Shown in pieces: positions 27,684-39,300 of a DNA stretch of 64,000 nt. The notes beneath the pieces were generated by a model. The model worked only from the letters and a program-made list of their open reading frames with translations. It was not told the DNA's origin and ran no database searches. The position numbers were made by a program, and so were the translations under genes. Source of the DNA: CAVXDY01 sp963760715 (lineage in GTDB: Bacteria; Actinomycetota; Thermoleophilia; Miltoncostaeales; Miltoncostaeaceae). The stretch is from contig CAVXDY010000003.1 in assembly GCA_963760715.1 (NCBI GenBank), positions 930,001 to 994,000 on the forward strand, in the 5' to 3' direction. Each line of letters begins with the position of its first letter. The first letter of the stretch is position 1.

Positions 27684-28868
27684 GTGCGCGCTCTCATATT
27701 GGATCAGGGGCTCGACCGAGGCTCCCTCGCGGCCGTGCGGGCGCTGCGCGACGACGGCTGGACCGTGGGCGTGGGATCACCCATCCGCGGCCTTGCCGGA
27801 TCCTCCCGGGCGGTCTCGCGCTGGCACGAGGTCCCGAAGGCGGAGGACGGCGTGCGGGAGTACCTCGAGGCCGTCCGCACGGCCGTGGACGAGGGTGGCT
27901 ACGACGTCGTCTTCACCTCCGACGACATCGGCGTGATCGCGCTCTCGCGCCATCGCGACGGCCTCGGCGCGGTCGTGCCCTACGCGTGTCACGACACCGT
28001 GGTCCGCTCGCTGGACAAGCTCGGCATGTCGTGCGCCGCGCGGTCGGTGGGCCTGACGGTGCCGCGCACCTCGCGGGCCACGAACGGTGCGGTCGAGCGA
28101 CTGGACGCGCCCACGATCGTGAAGCCGCGGCTCCACTCCGTGCTGCGGCCGGGCGCGCCGGGGCGCCTCGAGACCGTCCTCGCCCGCAGCCCCGAGGAGG
28201 CCCGTCACGCGGTCGCGAGGATCCGCGAGGCCGGCGTGGAGCCCATCCTCCAGGAGGTGGTCCAGGGCGACCTGATGTCCTTCCAGGCGGTGATGGACCG
28301 CGACGGACGGATGCTCGCGCCGGTGCAGCAACGCTCGCCGCGCACCTGGCCGCCCGACTCCGGGTCGGCGGCGCGCGGTCACACGGTCGCGATCGACCCG
28401 GTGCTGGCCGCGCGGGTGGCCGCGTTCTTCCGGCAGCTCGGGTGGTTCGGCCTGGCCCAGCTCCAGTTCATCGCGCCCCGTGACGGCGGCGAGCCGCGGC
28501 TGATCGACCTCAACGGCCGCTACTACAGCTCGCTGGCGCTGGCCGTCGCCTCGGGCCCCAACCTGCCCGGCATCTGGGCCCGGCTGGCCACCGGCCTGCC
28601 CGTCGGGCCGATCCCGCCGTCCGAGCCGGGTCACTCCTACCAGTGGTTCAGCCGCGACCTGCGCGCCTCGTGGCGTGCCGAGGGTCTCCGCGGCGCGGCG
28701 GGCACGATGCGCATCTCGGCCGGCAGCGTGCACAGCGTGTGGCGCCACGACGACCCGTGGCCCAGCGTCCAGCACTACAGCGGGCAGCTCGCCGCCAGCG
28801 GCGGGCGCCGGCTGCAGGCCGTCGTGCACTTCATCGCCGCCCTCGGCGCCGGGTCGGGCCTGCTGTAG
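27684..28868 (+). CDS. ATP-grasp family carboxylate-amine ligase-like protein
   Basis: A 394-aa protein with the ATP-grasp layout. A Rossmann-like N-domain (MRALILDQGLDRGSLAAVRAL) is followed by PTIVKPRLHSVLRPG as the lysine strand, EPILQEVVQGDLMSFQAV, and the metal-binding end AQLQFIAPRDG and RLIDLNGRYYSSL. It resembles carbamoyl-phosphate-synthase-like ligases of surface or secondary metabolism. The substrate cannot be assigned. It is the only plus-strand gene inside the oxidase cluster. Its stop abuts the stop of the convergent oxidase gene (TAGCTA). Confidence 0.78.
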   Translation: MRALILDQGLDRGSLAAVRALRDDGWTVGVGSPIRGLAGSSRAVSRWHEVPKAEDGVREYLEAVRTAVDEGGYDVVFTSDDIGVIALSRHRDGLGAVVPYACHDTVVRSLDKLGMSCAARSVGLTVPRTSRATNGAVERLDAPTIVKPRLHSVLRPGAPGRLETVLARSPEEARHAVARIREAGVEPILQEVVQGDLMSFQAVMDRDGRMLAPVQQRSPRTWPPDSGSAARGHTVAIDPVLAARVAAFFRQLGWFGLAQLQFIAPRDGGEPRLIDLNGRYYSSLALAVASGPNLPGIWARLATGLPVGPIPPSEPGHSYQWFSRDLRASWRAEGLRGAAGTMRISAGSVHSVWRHDDPWPSVQHYSGQLAASGGRRLQAVVHFIAALGAGSGLL

Positions 28869-31800
28869 CTACACCACCGGCTTGGTCATGTCGGCGGTGA
28901 TCTCGGCCGCCGAGAGGGCCCGGTTGTAGACCCGCACCTCGTCGATGCGCCCGTCGAAGTACTCGCCCCAGATCGTGTTGCCGCCGATCCGCAGCGGGTT
29001 GGCCGAGGTGACCAGCGCGCCCGGGGCGGCGGTGGTGGTCACGAGCACCCCGTTCTTGTAGAGGCGCAGGTTGGCGCCGTCGTAGGTGGCCGCCAGGTGG
29101 GTCCAAGCGGCCGCCGCCAGCTTGGGGGTGATGCCGGCGCTCTTGTCGCCGGCCGTCGTCGAGATGTCGGACTGGGGCCGGTTGGAGCTGGTGTTTGCGT
29201 ACAGCGAGTAGGTGAGCGAGCCCGGGCGCTCCTTGAGGATGACCTCACGCCAGGAGTTGAGGGTGTCGGGCTGCACCCAGGCCTCGAGGGTCATGCCGGT
29301 GGTGAGATCGAGCGAGTTGGCGTCGGGGATGCTGACCATGCCGCTGACCCCGTCGAAGTCGATCGCCCGGCCGATCTTGCCGGCGGCGGTGCGGGCCGCC
29401 CCGCCGCCGATCGTGCCGGGGTTGCCGGTGCCCGAGGAGTCGGTGACCGCGGTGCCGGTGGTCTCCTCGAAGCCGTAGGCGGCCACCAGGCCGGTGACCG
29501 GCGGGGCGGCGTTCGAGACGGTCACGTTGACCGGCGCCGAGGTGGTGGAGTTGCCGGCCGCGTCGCGGGCGATCGCGCGCAGGGCGTGGGCGCCGTTGGT
29601 GGCCGTGGCGGTGTTCCAGGAGACCGAGTAGGGCGCGGCCGTGTCCTCGGCGCCCAGGTTTGCGCCATCGAGGGTGAACTGGACCCCGGCCACGGCGATG
29701 TTGTCGGCGGCGTCGGCGCTCACCGGGGTGGTGCCCGTGAGGGTGGCGCCGGCCGCCGGGGCGCTCACCGAGACGGTGGGCGGGGTGATGTCGTTGGCGA
29801 CGGTGACGTTGACCGGCGCCGAGGTGGTGGTGTTGCCGGCGGCGTCGCGGGCGATCGCGCGCAGGGCGTGGGGGCCGTTACCGGCCGTGGACGTGTTCCA
29901 GGAGACCGAGTAGGGCGCGGCCGTGTCCTCGGCGCCCAGGTTTGCGCCGTCGAGGGTGAACTGGACCCCGGCGACGCCGATGTTGTCGCCGGCGGTCGCG
30001 TTGACCGGGGTGGTGCCCGAGACGGTCGCGCCCTCGGCGGGGGCGCTCACGCCGACCGTGGGCGCGGTGATGTCGTTGGCGACGGTCACGGTGACGGCCG
30101 CCGAGGTGGTCACGTTGCCGGCCGCGTCACGGGCGACCGCGCGCAGGTCGTGGGGGCCGTTCGCCACGGTGCCGGTGTTCCACGAGACCGAGTACGGCGA
30201 GCTGGTGTCCTCCGCACCGAGAGGGGCGCCGTCGAGGGTGAACTGGACCCCGGCCACGCCCACGTCGTCGCCCGCGGTGGCGTTGACGGGGATGGTGCCC
30301 TGCACGCTGGCGCCGGCCGCCGGCGAGCTGACGCTGACCGTGGGCGGGGTGGTGTCGGGGGGCGGCGGGCCGCCGCCGCCGACCGGCGTCGTCATGTCGG
30401 TGGTGATCTCGGCGGCCGACAGGGCCCGGTTGTAGACCCGCACCTCGTCGATGCGCCCGTCGGTGTACTCGCCCCAGATGGTGTTGCCGCCGATCCGCAG
30501 GGGCAGGGCCGAGGCCTGGATGGCGCCGGTCGAGGCGGTCTGGACCACCTGGACGCCGTTCTTGTAGAGGCGCAGCTGGGCGTTGTCGTAGGTCAGGGCC
30601 AGGTGGGTCCAGGCGCCGGCGGTGAGCGCCGGGCCGACCCCGGCCACGCGATCCGTGCCGGCGCCGGTGCCGGTCACGATCTCGCCCTGGGGACGGGCGC
30701 TGGAGGAGTTGGCGTACAGGGCGTAGGACAGGGTGCCCGGCTTCTCCTTCAGGATCGTGGTGCGCCAGGAGCTGACGGTGTCCAGCTGCACCCAGGCCTC
30801 GAGGGTCATGCCGGTGGTGAGGTCGAGCGAGTTGGCGTCGGCCACCGAGACGTAGTCGTTGACCCCGTCGAAGTCGATGGCCCGGCCGATCTTCCCATTG
30901 GCGGTGCGGGCGGCGGCGCCCGCGATCGTGCCCGGGTTGTTCGCCGGCGAGGCGTCGGTGACCGCGGTGCCCGAGGTCTCCTCGAAGCCGTAGGCGGCCA
31001 CCAGGCCGGTGACCGGCGGGGCGGCGTTCGAGACGGTCACGTTGACCGGGGCCGAGGTGGTGGAGTTGCCGGCCGCGTCGCGGGCGATCGCACGCAGGGC
31101 GTGGGCGCCGTTGGTGGCCGTGGCGGTGTTCCAGCTGACCGAGTACGGGGAGCTCGTGTCCTCGGCGCCGAGATTCGCCCCGTCCAGGGTGAACTGGACC
31201 CCGGCGACCGCGATGTTGTCGCCGGCGTCGGCGCTCACCGGGGTGGTGCCGGTGAGGGTGGCGCCGGCCGCCGGGGCGCTCACCGAGACGGTGGGCGGGG
31301 TGATGTCGTTGGCGACGGTGACGTTGACCGGGGCCGAGGTGGTCGTGTTGCCGGCGGCGTCGCGGGCGATCGCGCGCAGGGCGTGGGGGCCGTTACCGGC
31401 CGTGGACGTGTTCCAGGAGACCGAGTAGGGCGCGGCCGTGTCCTCGGCGCCCAGGTTTGCGCCGTCGAGGGTGAACTGGACCCCGGCGACGCCGATGTCG
31501 TCGGCGGCGTCGGCGCTCACGGGGGTGGTGCCGGTGACGGTCGCGCCCTCGGCCGGGGCGCTCAGGCCGACGGTGGGAGCGGTCACGTCGGGCGGAGGCG
31601 GAGGGCCGGTGGTGAGCTTGACGAATTTCGCCACGGACGGGATTCCCTGCGAGTTCACCAGGAAGAGCATGTAGTAGCCGGGCGGGGCGATCCCGGCGGT
31701 CGCGGGAGCCGTGGCGGTGAGCCCGCCGGTCGCCGGGGAGATGGTCAGCGGGACCAGCCGCTGGTGCATGTCGTTGGCGTGCGTCGTGGCGCCCGGCGCG

Positions 31801-33308
31801 ATCAGAACGGCCTTGGCGATGTCGGTGTCGAGGGTCCCGATCGCGAAGGGCGCGCCGTAGGAGACCTGGTCCGGCGCCGAGACGATGCTCGGGCGGGCGC
31901 CCTTGAACAGGTAGGGCGGCGAGAAGACCTCGATCTCGTCCGACTGGCCGCCGCCGCCGGACGGGCCGTCGTCGCCGGCGGAGACGATCCGCGCGTCGGG
32001 CAGGAGCACGGCGGTCGAGTGGTAGCCGCGCGGCTCGGCCTGGGCGGCCAGGCTGGTCCAGGTGTTGGCGGCCGGGTCGTAGCGCAGCGCGTCGAAGCGG
32101 GGATCGATGAAGGTGTCGGTGCCGTTGCCGCCGATCGTGATGATCGCCCCGTCGGGCGTCAGGACGCTGTTGGCGTTGCGGCGGCTCTGGGGCAGCGGCG
32201 CCCGGGAGCTCCAGCCGGCGCCCAGGTTCTCGGCGTCGAGCACCTCGGTCCCCGCCTGCTGGTCGCCGCCGATCGCCATCACCTTGCTCGAGCCGTTCGG
32301 GCCGTCCGGCAGCAGCACCCCCGTGCCGTAGTAGTGCTCGCCGTTCAGCTGTGGCACGGAGCTCCAGGTCCATGTCGCCGGGTTGAGCAGCCCCACGTCA
32401 CTGCGCTGCGGGCCGGCCACGAGCGCCCGCCCGTCGCGGATCACGTAGGTTCGCGGGTAGAGGTTGAAGCTCTTCTGGCCGACGGTGGTGATCGTGCCCA
32501 CGCCGGCCGGATCGGGGTTCGGTGTGAACACGTCGACGTCGGTGTTGACGGTTCCCGAGCCGTCGCGCTTGAGCCCGCTGGTGATGACGACCTGGCCGTT
32601 GGGCAGCAGCGTCGTGGTGGGGTACCAGCGCCCCTCGTTCATCCGGCCCTGGAAGCTCCACGTCTCGGTCCAGGGGTCGAAGATGTAGATCGAGTCGAGC
32701 CCGCGGAACTGCGCTCCCGTCTTCAGGATGTTCCCCCCGACGATCAGCACGCGCCCGTCGGCGAGCTGGGTCTGGCCGGCGCACCAGATGTTCTCGTGCG
32801 TCGTGGGGTTGACCCGGTGGCTGGTGCCGGTCGCCGGATCCCAGAGCGCGGCGATGCCGTCCTCGGCCGGGCCGTAGCTGAAGTACAGGACCTTCCCGGT
32901 GGGGAGCAGCGTCGCGTGGATGCCCGTCACGTCGATGTGCATGCGCGCCGACCATTGGCCCACGTCCGAGGGCGGCCCGGTGGCCGTGATGCGCTTGGCC
33001 GCGCGCTTGGACGCCGCGCGCACCGTCGCGACGAAGCTCTTCTTCAGCCTCCCCGTGCGGGTGCACGCCTGGCGGCGGCCGAGCGCACGAGCATGGGCGT
33101 GCTCCGCGGCGTGGCGCGTTCCCAGCGCGAGGCCCTCGAATCGGCGCATGCGCTTCTCGCGGGCGGGGGTGAACTTGGCGCAGGTCACCGCCGCGGAGCG
33201 GAGGGTGGCGAACGACGACAGGCCACCTTTTCCGGAGTGGCCGAGGGCCATCGACGGGACCAGCAGGAGCAGCGCAACGAGAGCCGCCGGAACCAGCGAT
33301 TTGCGCAC
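28869..33308 (-). CDS. Copper-radical oxidase with Ig-like and LamG arrays, type B1
   Basis: A 1479-aa secreted modular protein. Signal peptide (VRKSLVPAALVALLLLVPSM), a type B pro-region (RHAAEHAHAR, CTRTGRLKKSFV), Kelch/galactose-oxidase domain with C176 (NIWCAGQ), Y229 (GRWYPTTT), Y429-H430 (RGYHSTAVLLPD) and H510 (ATTHANDMHQR). After the E-set come two Ig-like repeats, LamG, three Ig-like repeats and a final LamG. The Ig repeats follow PPTVSVSAPAAGAT...GVQFTLDG...LRAIARDAAGN. It likely oxidises a surface carbohydrate bound by LamG. Frame intact over 4.4 kb. A TTG at 33314 is the alternative start. Confidence 0.87.
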   Translation of the reverse strand: MRKSLVPAALVALLLLVPSMALGHSGKGGLSSFATLRSAAVTCAKFTPAREKRMRRFEGLALGTRHAAEHAHARALGRRQACTRTGRLKKSFVATVRAASKRAAKRITATGPPSDVGQWSARMHIDVTGIHATLLPTGKVLYFSYGPAEDGIAALWDPATGTSHRVNPTTHENIWCAGQTQLADGRVLIVGGNILKTGAQFRGLDSIYIFDPWTETWSFQGRMNEGRWYPTTTLLPNGQVVITSGLKRDGSGTVNTDVDVFTPNPDPAGVGTITTVGQKSFNLYPRTYVIRDGRALVAGPQRSDVGLLNPATWTWSSVPQLNGEHYYGTGVLLPDGPNGSSKVMAIGGDQQAGTEVLDAENLGAGWSSRAPLPQSRRNANSVLTPDGAIITIGGNGTDTFIDPRFDALRYDPAANTWTSLAAQAEPRGYHSTAVLLPDARIVSAGDDGPSGGGGQSDEIEVFSPPYLFKGARPSIVSAPDQVSYGAPFAIGTLDTDIAKAVLIAPGATTHANDMHQRLVPLTISPATGGLTATAPATAGIAPPGYYMLFLVNSQGIPSVAKFVKLTTGPPPPPDVTAPTVGLSAPAEGATVTGTTPVSADAADDIGVAGVQFTLDGANLGAEDTAAPYSVSWNTSTAGNGPHALRAIARDAAGNTTTSAPVNVTVANDITPPTVSVSAPAAGATLTGTTPVSADAGDNIAVAGVQFTLDGANLGAEDTSSPYSVSWNTATATNGAHALRAIARDAAGNSTTSAPVNVTVSNAAPPVTGLVAAYGFEETSGTAVTDASPANNPGTIAGAAARTANGKIGRAIDFDGVNDYVSVADANSLDLTTGMTLEAWVQLDTVSSWRTTILKEKPGTLSYALYANSSSARPQGEIVTGTGAGTDRVAGVGPALTAGAWTHLALTYDNAQLRLYKNGVQVVQTASTGAIQASALPLRIGGNTIWGEYTDGRIDEVRVYNRALSAAEITTDMTTPVGGGGPPPPDTTPPTVSVSSPAAGASVQGTIPVNATAGDDVGVAGVQFTLDGAPLGAEDTSSPYSVSWNTGTVANGPHDLRAVARDAAGNVTTSAAVTVTVANDITAPTVGVSAPAEGATVSGTTPVNATAGDNIGVAGVQFTLDGANLGAEDTAAPYSVSWNTSTAGNGPHALRAIARDAAGNTTTSAPVNVTVANDITPPTVSVSAPAAGATLTGTTPVSADAADNIAVAGVQFTLDGANLGAEDTAAPYSVSWNTATATNGAHALRAIARDAAGNSTTSAPVNVTVSNAAPPVTGLVAAYGFEETTGTAVTDSSGTGNPGTIGGGAARTAAGKIGRAIDFDGVSGMVSIPDANSLDLTTGMTLEAWVQPDTLNSWREVILKERPGSLTYSLYANTSSNRPQSDISTTAGDKSAGITPKLAAAAWTHLAATYDGANLRLYKNGVLVTTTAAPGALVTSANPLRIGGNTIWGEYFDGRIDEVRVYNRALSAAEITADMTKPVV

Positions 33309-36300
33309 GCCCAACTGTGTGCATCGCGCAGGTTCTGGCGATATGGACCGAGGTCGAGCAATGCCCGCCCAAGGGTCTAGTTCGGCGCCTCGCTGGTTGC
33401 GGGGCCCTCAGGGTCCGATCGCCGCGCGTCCCGCAATGCGCAACCGGCTCACACCACCGGCTTGGTCATGTCCGTGGTGATCTCGGCGGCCGAGAGGGCC
33501 CGGTTGTAGACCCGCACCTCGTCGATGCGCCCGTCGAAGTACTCGCCCCAGATCGTGTTGCCGCCGATCCGCAGCGGGTTGGCCGAGGTGACCAGCGCGC
33601 CCGGGGCGGCGGTCGTCGTCACGAGCACCCCGTTCTGTAGAGGCGCAGGTTGGCGCCGTCGTAGGTGGCCGCCAGGTGGGTCCAGGCGCCGATGGTGAGC
33701 TGGGGCGTGATCCCGGCGCTCTTGTCCCCCGCCGAGGTGGAGATGTCGGACTGGGGCCGGTTGGAGCTCGTGTTGGCGTACAGCGAGTAGGAGAGCGAGC
33801 CCGGGCGCTCCTTCAGGATCACCTCGCGCCAGGACGTGAGCGTGTCGGGCTGCACCCAGGCCTCGAGGGTCATGCCGGTGGTGAGGTCCAGCGACGGCGA
33901 GTCCGGGATGCTGACCAGGTCGTTGACCCCGTCGAAGTCGATCGCCCGCCCGATCTTGCCGGCGGCCGTGCAGGACCGCCCCTCCGCCGATCGTGCCGGT
34001 GTTGCCGGCGCCCGAGGAGTCGGCGGCGGTCGTGCCCGAGGTCTCCTCGAAGCCGTAGGCGGCCACGAGGCCCGCCGGCGGCGGGGTGCCGGTGTTCGAC
34101 ACGGTGACGCTCACCGGGCTCGAGGTGGTGGTGTTGCCGGCGGCGTCGCGTGCGATCGCGCGCAGGGCGTGGGAGCCGTTGGTGGCCGTGGCGGTGTTCC
34201 ACGAGACCGAGTAGGGGGAGCTCGTGTCTTCAGCGCCGAGGTTCGCCCCGTCGAGGGTGAACTGCACCCCGGCCACGCCGATGTTGTCGCCCGCGGTGGC
34301 GTTGACGGGCGTCGTGCCGGTGACGGTGGCGCCGGCCGCCGGGGCGCTCACCGAGACCGTGGGCGGGGTGATGTCGTTGTTGAGCGTCACCCCGACGGCC
34401 GCCGAGGTGGTGGTGTTGCCGGCGGCGTCGCGGGCGATGGCGCGCAGGGTGTGGGCCCCGTTCGAGGCCGAGGTCGTGTTCCACGAGACCGAGTACGGGG
34501 CGGCGGTGTCCTCGGCTCCGAGGTTCGCGCCGTCGAGGGTGAACTGGACCCCGGCGACACCGATGTTGTCGGCGGCGTCGGCGGTCACCGCGGTCGTGCC
34601 CACCAGGCTGGCCCCGGCGGCCGGGGCGGTGACCGAGACGGTGGGCGGGGTGATGTCCTGCACCGGGTTGGAGACGGTCACGCTGACGGCCGTCGCGGTG
34701 GTGGTGTTGCCCGCCGCGTCGCGGGCGATCGCCCGCAGGGTGTGGGTCCCGTTGGTGGCGGTGGTGGTGTTCCAGCAGACGGAGTAGGGCGAGGCGGTGT
34801 CCTCGGCGCCCAGGTTGGCGCCGTCGAGGGTGAACTGGACCCCGGCCACGCCGACGTTGTCGGCGGCGGTGGCGTTGACCGGGATGGTGCCGGCCACGCT
34901 GGCGCCGGCCGCCGGCGAGCTGACGCTCACCGTGGGGGGAGTGGTGTCGGGCGGCGGCGGGCCGCCGCCGCCGACCGGCGTGGTCATGTCGGTGGTGATC
35001 TCGGCGGCCGAGAGGGCCCGGTTGTAGACCCGCACCTCGTCGATGCGCCCGTCGAAGTACTCGCCCCAGATCGTGTTGCCGCCGATCCGCAGCGGGTTGG
35101 CCGAGGTGACCAGCGCGCCCGGGGCGGCGGTGGTGGTCGCGAGCACCCCGTTCTTGTAGAGGCGCAGGTTGGCCCCGTCGTAGGTGGCCGCCAGATGGGT
35201 CCAGGCGCCCGTGGTGAGCTGGGGCGTGATCCCGGCGCTCTTGTCCCCCGCAGAGGTGGAGATGTCGGACTGGGGCCGGTTGGAGCTGGTGTTGGCGTAC
35301 AGCGAGTAGGTGAGCGAGCCCGGGCGCTCCTTCAGGATCACCTCGCGCCAGGACGTGAGCGTGTCCGGCTGCACCCAGGCCTCGAGGGTCATGCCGGTGG
35401 TGAGATCGAGCGAGTTGGCGTCCGGGACGCTGACCAGGCCGTTGACCCCGTCGAAGTCGATCGCCCGGCCGATCTTTCCGGCGGCCGTGCGGGCGGCCCC
35501 GCCGCCGATCGTGCCGTTGTTGCCGGCGCCCGAGGAGTCGGCGGCCGCGGTGCCCGAGGTCTCCTCGAAGCCGTAGGCGGCCACGAGGCCCGCCGGCGGC
35601 GGGGTGCCGGTGTTCGACACGGTGACGCTGACGGGGGCCGAGGTGGTCGTGTTGCCGGCGGCGTCGCGGGCGACCGCGCGCAGGGTGTGGGTCCCGTTGG
35701 TCGCCGTCGTCGTGTTCCAGCTGACCGAGTAGGGCGCGCTCGTGTCCTCGCTGCCGAGGTTCGCCCCGTCGAGGGTGAACTGGACACCGGCGACGGCGAT
35801 GTTGTCGGCGGCGTCGGCGCTCACCGGGGTGGTCCCCGACGACGGTGGCCCCGGCGGCCGGCGCGCTGACCGAGACGGTCGGCGCCGTGCCGTTGACCGG
35901 CCCGCCCTGGTCGGTGTCGATGCGGATCATCCTGGCCACCGACGGCACGCCCTGGCCGTTGACCAGGAACAGCATGTAGTAGCCGGGCGGTGCCGCATTG
36001 AGGCTCGTGGGGGTGGTGAAGGCCACGCCGCCGGACACCTGGCTCACGGGCATCTCCAGCGAGCGCTGGTCCGAGTTGACCGCGTGCGTGGTGGCGCCCA
36101 GCTTCTTGAGCACGGCCTTGGCGATGCCGGCGGCGTCGGGCGTCCCGACCTGGACCGTCGTGCCGTAGGCGGCGCCCGCGGGCGCGGAGGTGATCGTCGG
36201 TCGCGCGCCCTTGTAGAGGTAGGGCGGAGAGTAGTACTCGAGCGTCCGCAGCGACAGGTTCTGGGAGTGGGCCTGACGGTCGTCGCCCATCGAGATGACC

Positions 36301-39300
36301 CGCCCGTCGGGCAGCAGCAGGGCCGTGGAGTGGTAGGTGCGCGCGTCGGCCTGGGGATCGGTCTCGGTCCAGGTCCCGGTGGCCGGGTCGTAGAGCTCGG
36401 CCGTGAACACCGGGCCCTCGTAGAGGCTGCCGTTGTCGCTGCCCGTGCCGCCGCCCACGGTCAGGAGCTTCCCGTCCGGGAGGATGACCGTGTTGACGTG
36501 GCTGCGGGCGCGGATGTTGGACGGCCCGGCCGAGATCGCGCCGGTCGTGGTGTTCACCAGGAGGGTGGTGTTCGTGGCCGGGGCGTTGCTGTAGTCGATG
36601 TCGGTGTTCGACCCGCCGATCATCATGATCGTGCTGGGCCCCGAGGGACCGGAGGGCAGCGGCACCGCGTCGCCCCACTCGCGGCGGACCGAGAAGTTCG
36701 GCGTGTCCTGCCAGGTCCAGGTGGTGGTGTCGAGCATCGCCGAGTCGGAGCCCTGCGGCCCCAGGGCCAGAACCTTCCCCGAGGGCGTCACGAACAGGTG
36801 CGGGTAGAGCCCGAAGTAGTGCTCCGCCGTGGGCTTGCGCTCGATGGTGCCCACGCCGTTCATGTCCGCCGAGGGCGTGAACACCTCGACGTCGGGGTTG
36901 TTGAACTCGCTGTCGACCCCGCCGGAGTCGAGCCCGGCCACGATGATCACGCGCCCGTCGGGCAGCTCGGTGAGGGTCGGGTACCAGCGGCCGTCCCGCA
37001 TGCGCCCCTGGTAGGTCCACGTCTCGTTGAAGGGGTTGAACGTGAGCACCACGTCCAGGCCGCGGTACTTGGGGCTGGCGCTGGAGTAGTAGGTCAGGTT
37101 TCCGCCGGCCACCACCACGCGGCCGTCGCGGAGCAGCGTCTGGCCGGCGCACCAGATGTTGAAGGGCTTGCCGGTGCGCGGGTCGGTGGGCGGATCGCGC
37201 CGCACGCTGGTGTTGGTGGCCGGGTCGAACACGTAGGCCTCGGCGTAGTTGATGGCCTCGTCCGACGCCGGCGTGTGCGGCGGGGTGAAGTCGGGCTTGC
37301 CGGGATAGGCCCACCACAGGACCTTCCCCGTGGGCAGGAGCACGGAGCTGATGGCGAGGCCGTCAACGTGGACCTGCCCCGTCCAGCGGCCGGTGACGTC
37401 GGCCGGCTGCTGCGCCATGGTGCGCCTGATCGCGCGACCGAGCTGCGGACAGAGGCTCGGGTTCTTGCGCCGGTACGACACCCGGCGGCAGCGGCTGCGC
37501 TGGAGGCGCTCGGCGCGGGCGCGCTTGGGGGTGATCCTGGGGCAGTAGGGACGATGGCCCGCGCGGTAGGCCACGTTCGCGCAGCGCGCGTCACGGATGC
37601 GGTCGCCCCGCAGGTCGCTGTTGGGCGCCAGGTGGTTGCCCGTGTGCTGGTCGCCCACCCCCGCCTCGAGCCTGCCGTTGAAGGCGGTCGGGCCGCCGCG
37701 CCCGGCCAGGACCGGCGACAGGCCCAGCGCGCCCGCGGCGACCACGGCCACGACGATGATCCCGAAGAGGCGCCACCGCCCCCCGCCGATCCGCCGGACG
37801 CGTCTCAGCTCGTCACCCGACCACCGGCTTGGTCATGTCGGTGGTGATCTCGGCGGCCGAGAGGGCCCGGTTGTAGACCCGCACCTCGTCGATGCGCCCG
37901 TCGAAGTACTCGCCCCAGATCGTGTTGCCGCCGATCCGCAGCGGGTTGGCCGAGGTGACCAGGGCGCCCGGGGCGGCGGTCGTCGTCACGAGCACCCCGT
38001 TCTTGTAGAGGCGCAGGTTGGCGCCGTCGTAGGTGGCCGCCAGGTGGGTCCAGGCGCCCGTGGTGAGCTGGGGGGTGATCCCGGCGCTCTTGTCGCCGCC
38101 GGTGGTGGCCACGTCGGACTGGGGCCGGTTGGAGGAGGTGTTGGCGTACAGCGAGTAGGCCAGGTCGCCCGGGCGCTCCTTCAGGATCACCTCGCGCCAG
38201 GACGTGAGCGTGTCGGGCTGCACCCAGGCCTCGAGGGTCATGCCGGTGGTGAGGTCCAGCGAGTTGGCGTCCGGGACGCTGACCAGGTCGTTGACCCCGT
38301 CGAAGTCGATCGCCCGCCCGATCTTGCCGGCGGCCGTCAGGACCGCCCCTCCGCCGATCGTGCCGGTGTTGCCGGCTGCCCGAGGAGTCGGCGGCGGTCG
38401 TGCCCGAGGTCTCCTCGAAGCCGTAGGCGGCCACGAGGCCCGCCGGCGGCGGGGTGCCGGTGTTCGAGACGGTGACGCTGACCGGGGCCGAGGTGGTGGT
38501 GTTGCCGGCGGCGTCGCGTGCGACCGCGCGCAGGACGTGGGTTCCATTGGTCGCCGTGGCGGTGTTCCAGCGAGACCGAGTAGGGGCTGCTCGGTGTCCT
38601 CGGCGCCCAGGTTGGCCCCGTCGAGGGTGAACTGCACCCCGGCCACGCCGATGTTGTCGGCGGCGTCGGCGCTCACCGGGGTGGTGCCGGTGACGGTGGC
38701 GCCGGCCGCCGGGGCGCTCACCGAGACGGTGGGCGGGGTGATGTCGTTGTTGACGGTGACGCTCACCGGGGCCGAGGTCGTCGTGTTGCCCGCCGCATCC
38801 CGCGCGATCGCGCGCAGGACGTGGGTGCCGTTACCGGCCGTGACGGTGTTCCAGCTCACCGAGTAGGGGGAGCTGGTGTCCTCGGCTCCGAGGTTCGCGC
38901 CGTCGAGGGTGAACTGGACCCCGGCGACACCGATGTTGTCGGCGGCGGTCGCGTTGACGGGCGTCGTGCCGAGCACGGTGGCGCCATCGGCGGGAGCGCT
39001 CACGCTCACCGTGGGCGGGGTGATGTCGGGCACCGGGTTGGCGACCGTGACGCTGACGGCCGTCGCGGTGGTGGTGTTGCCCGCCGCGTCGCGGGCGATC
39101 GCCCGCAGGGTGTGGGTCCCGTTGGTGGCGGTGGTGGTGTTCCACGCTCACGGAGTAGGGCGAGGCGGTGTCCTCGGCGCCCAGGTTGGCGCCGTCGAGG
39201 GTGAACTGGACCCCGGCCACGCCGACGTTGTCGGCGGCGGTGGCGTTGACCGGGATGGTGCCGGCCACGCTGGCGCCGGCCGCCGGCGAGCTGACGCTCA

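Noticed and set aside
29097..33380. An open frame of 1427 codons on the plus strand opposite the B1 oxidase gene, and similar long frames at 39681-42230, 25614-27575 and 3954-5375
   Set aside because: They are antisense shadows produced by GC-rich codon use. Their translations are dominated by Gly, Arg, Ala and Val with no family motif, while the opposite strand has conserved domains.
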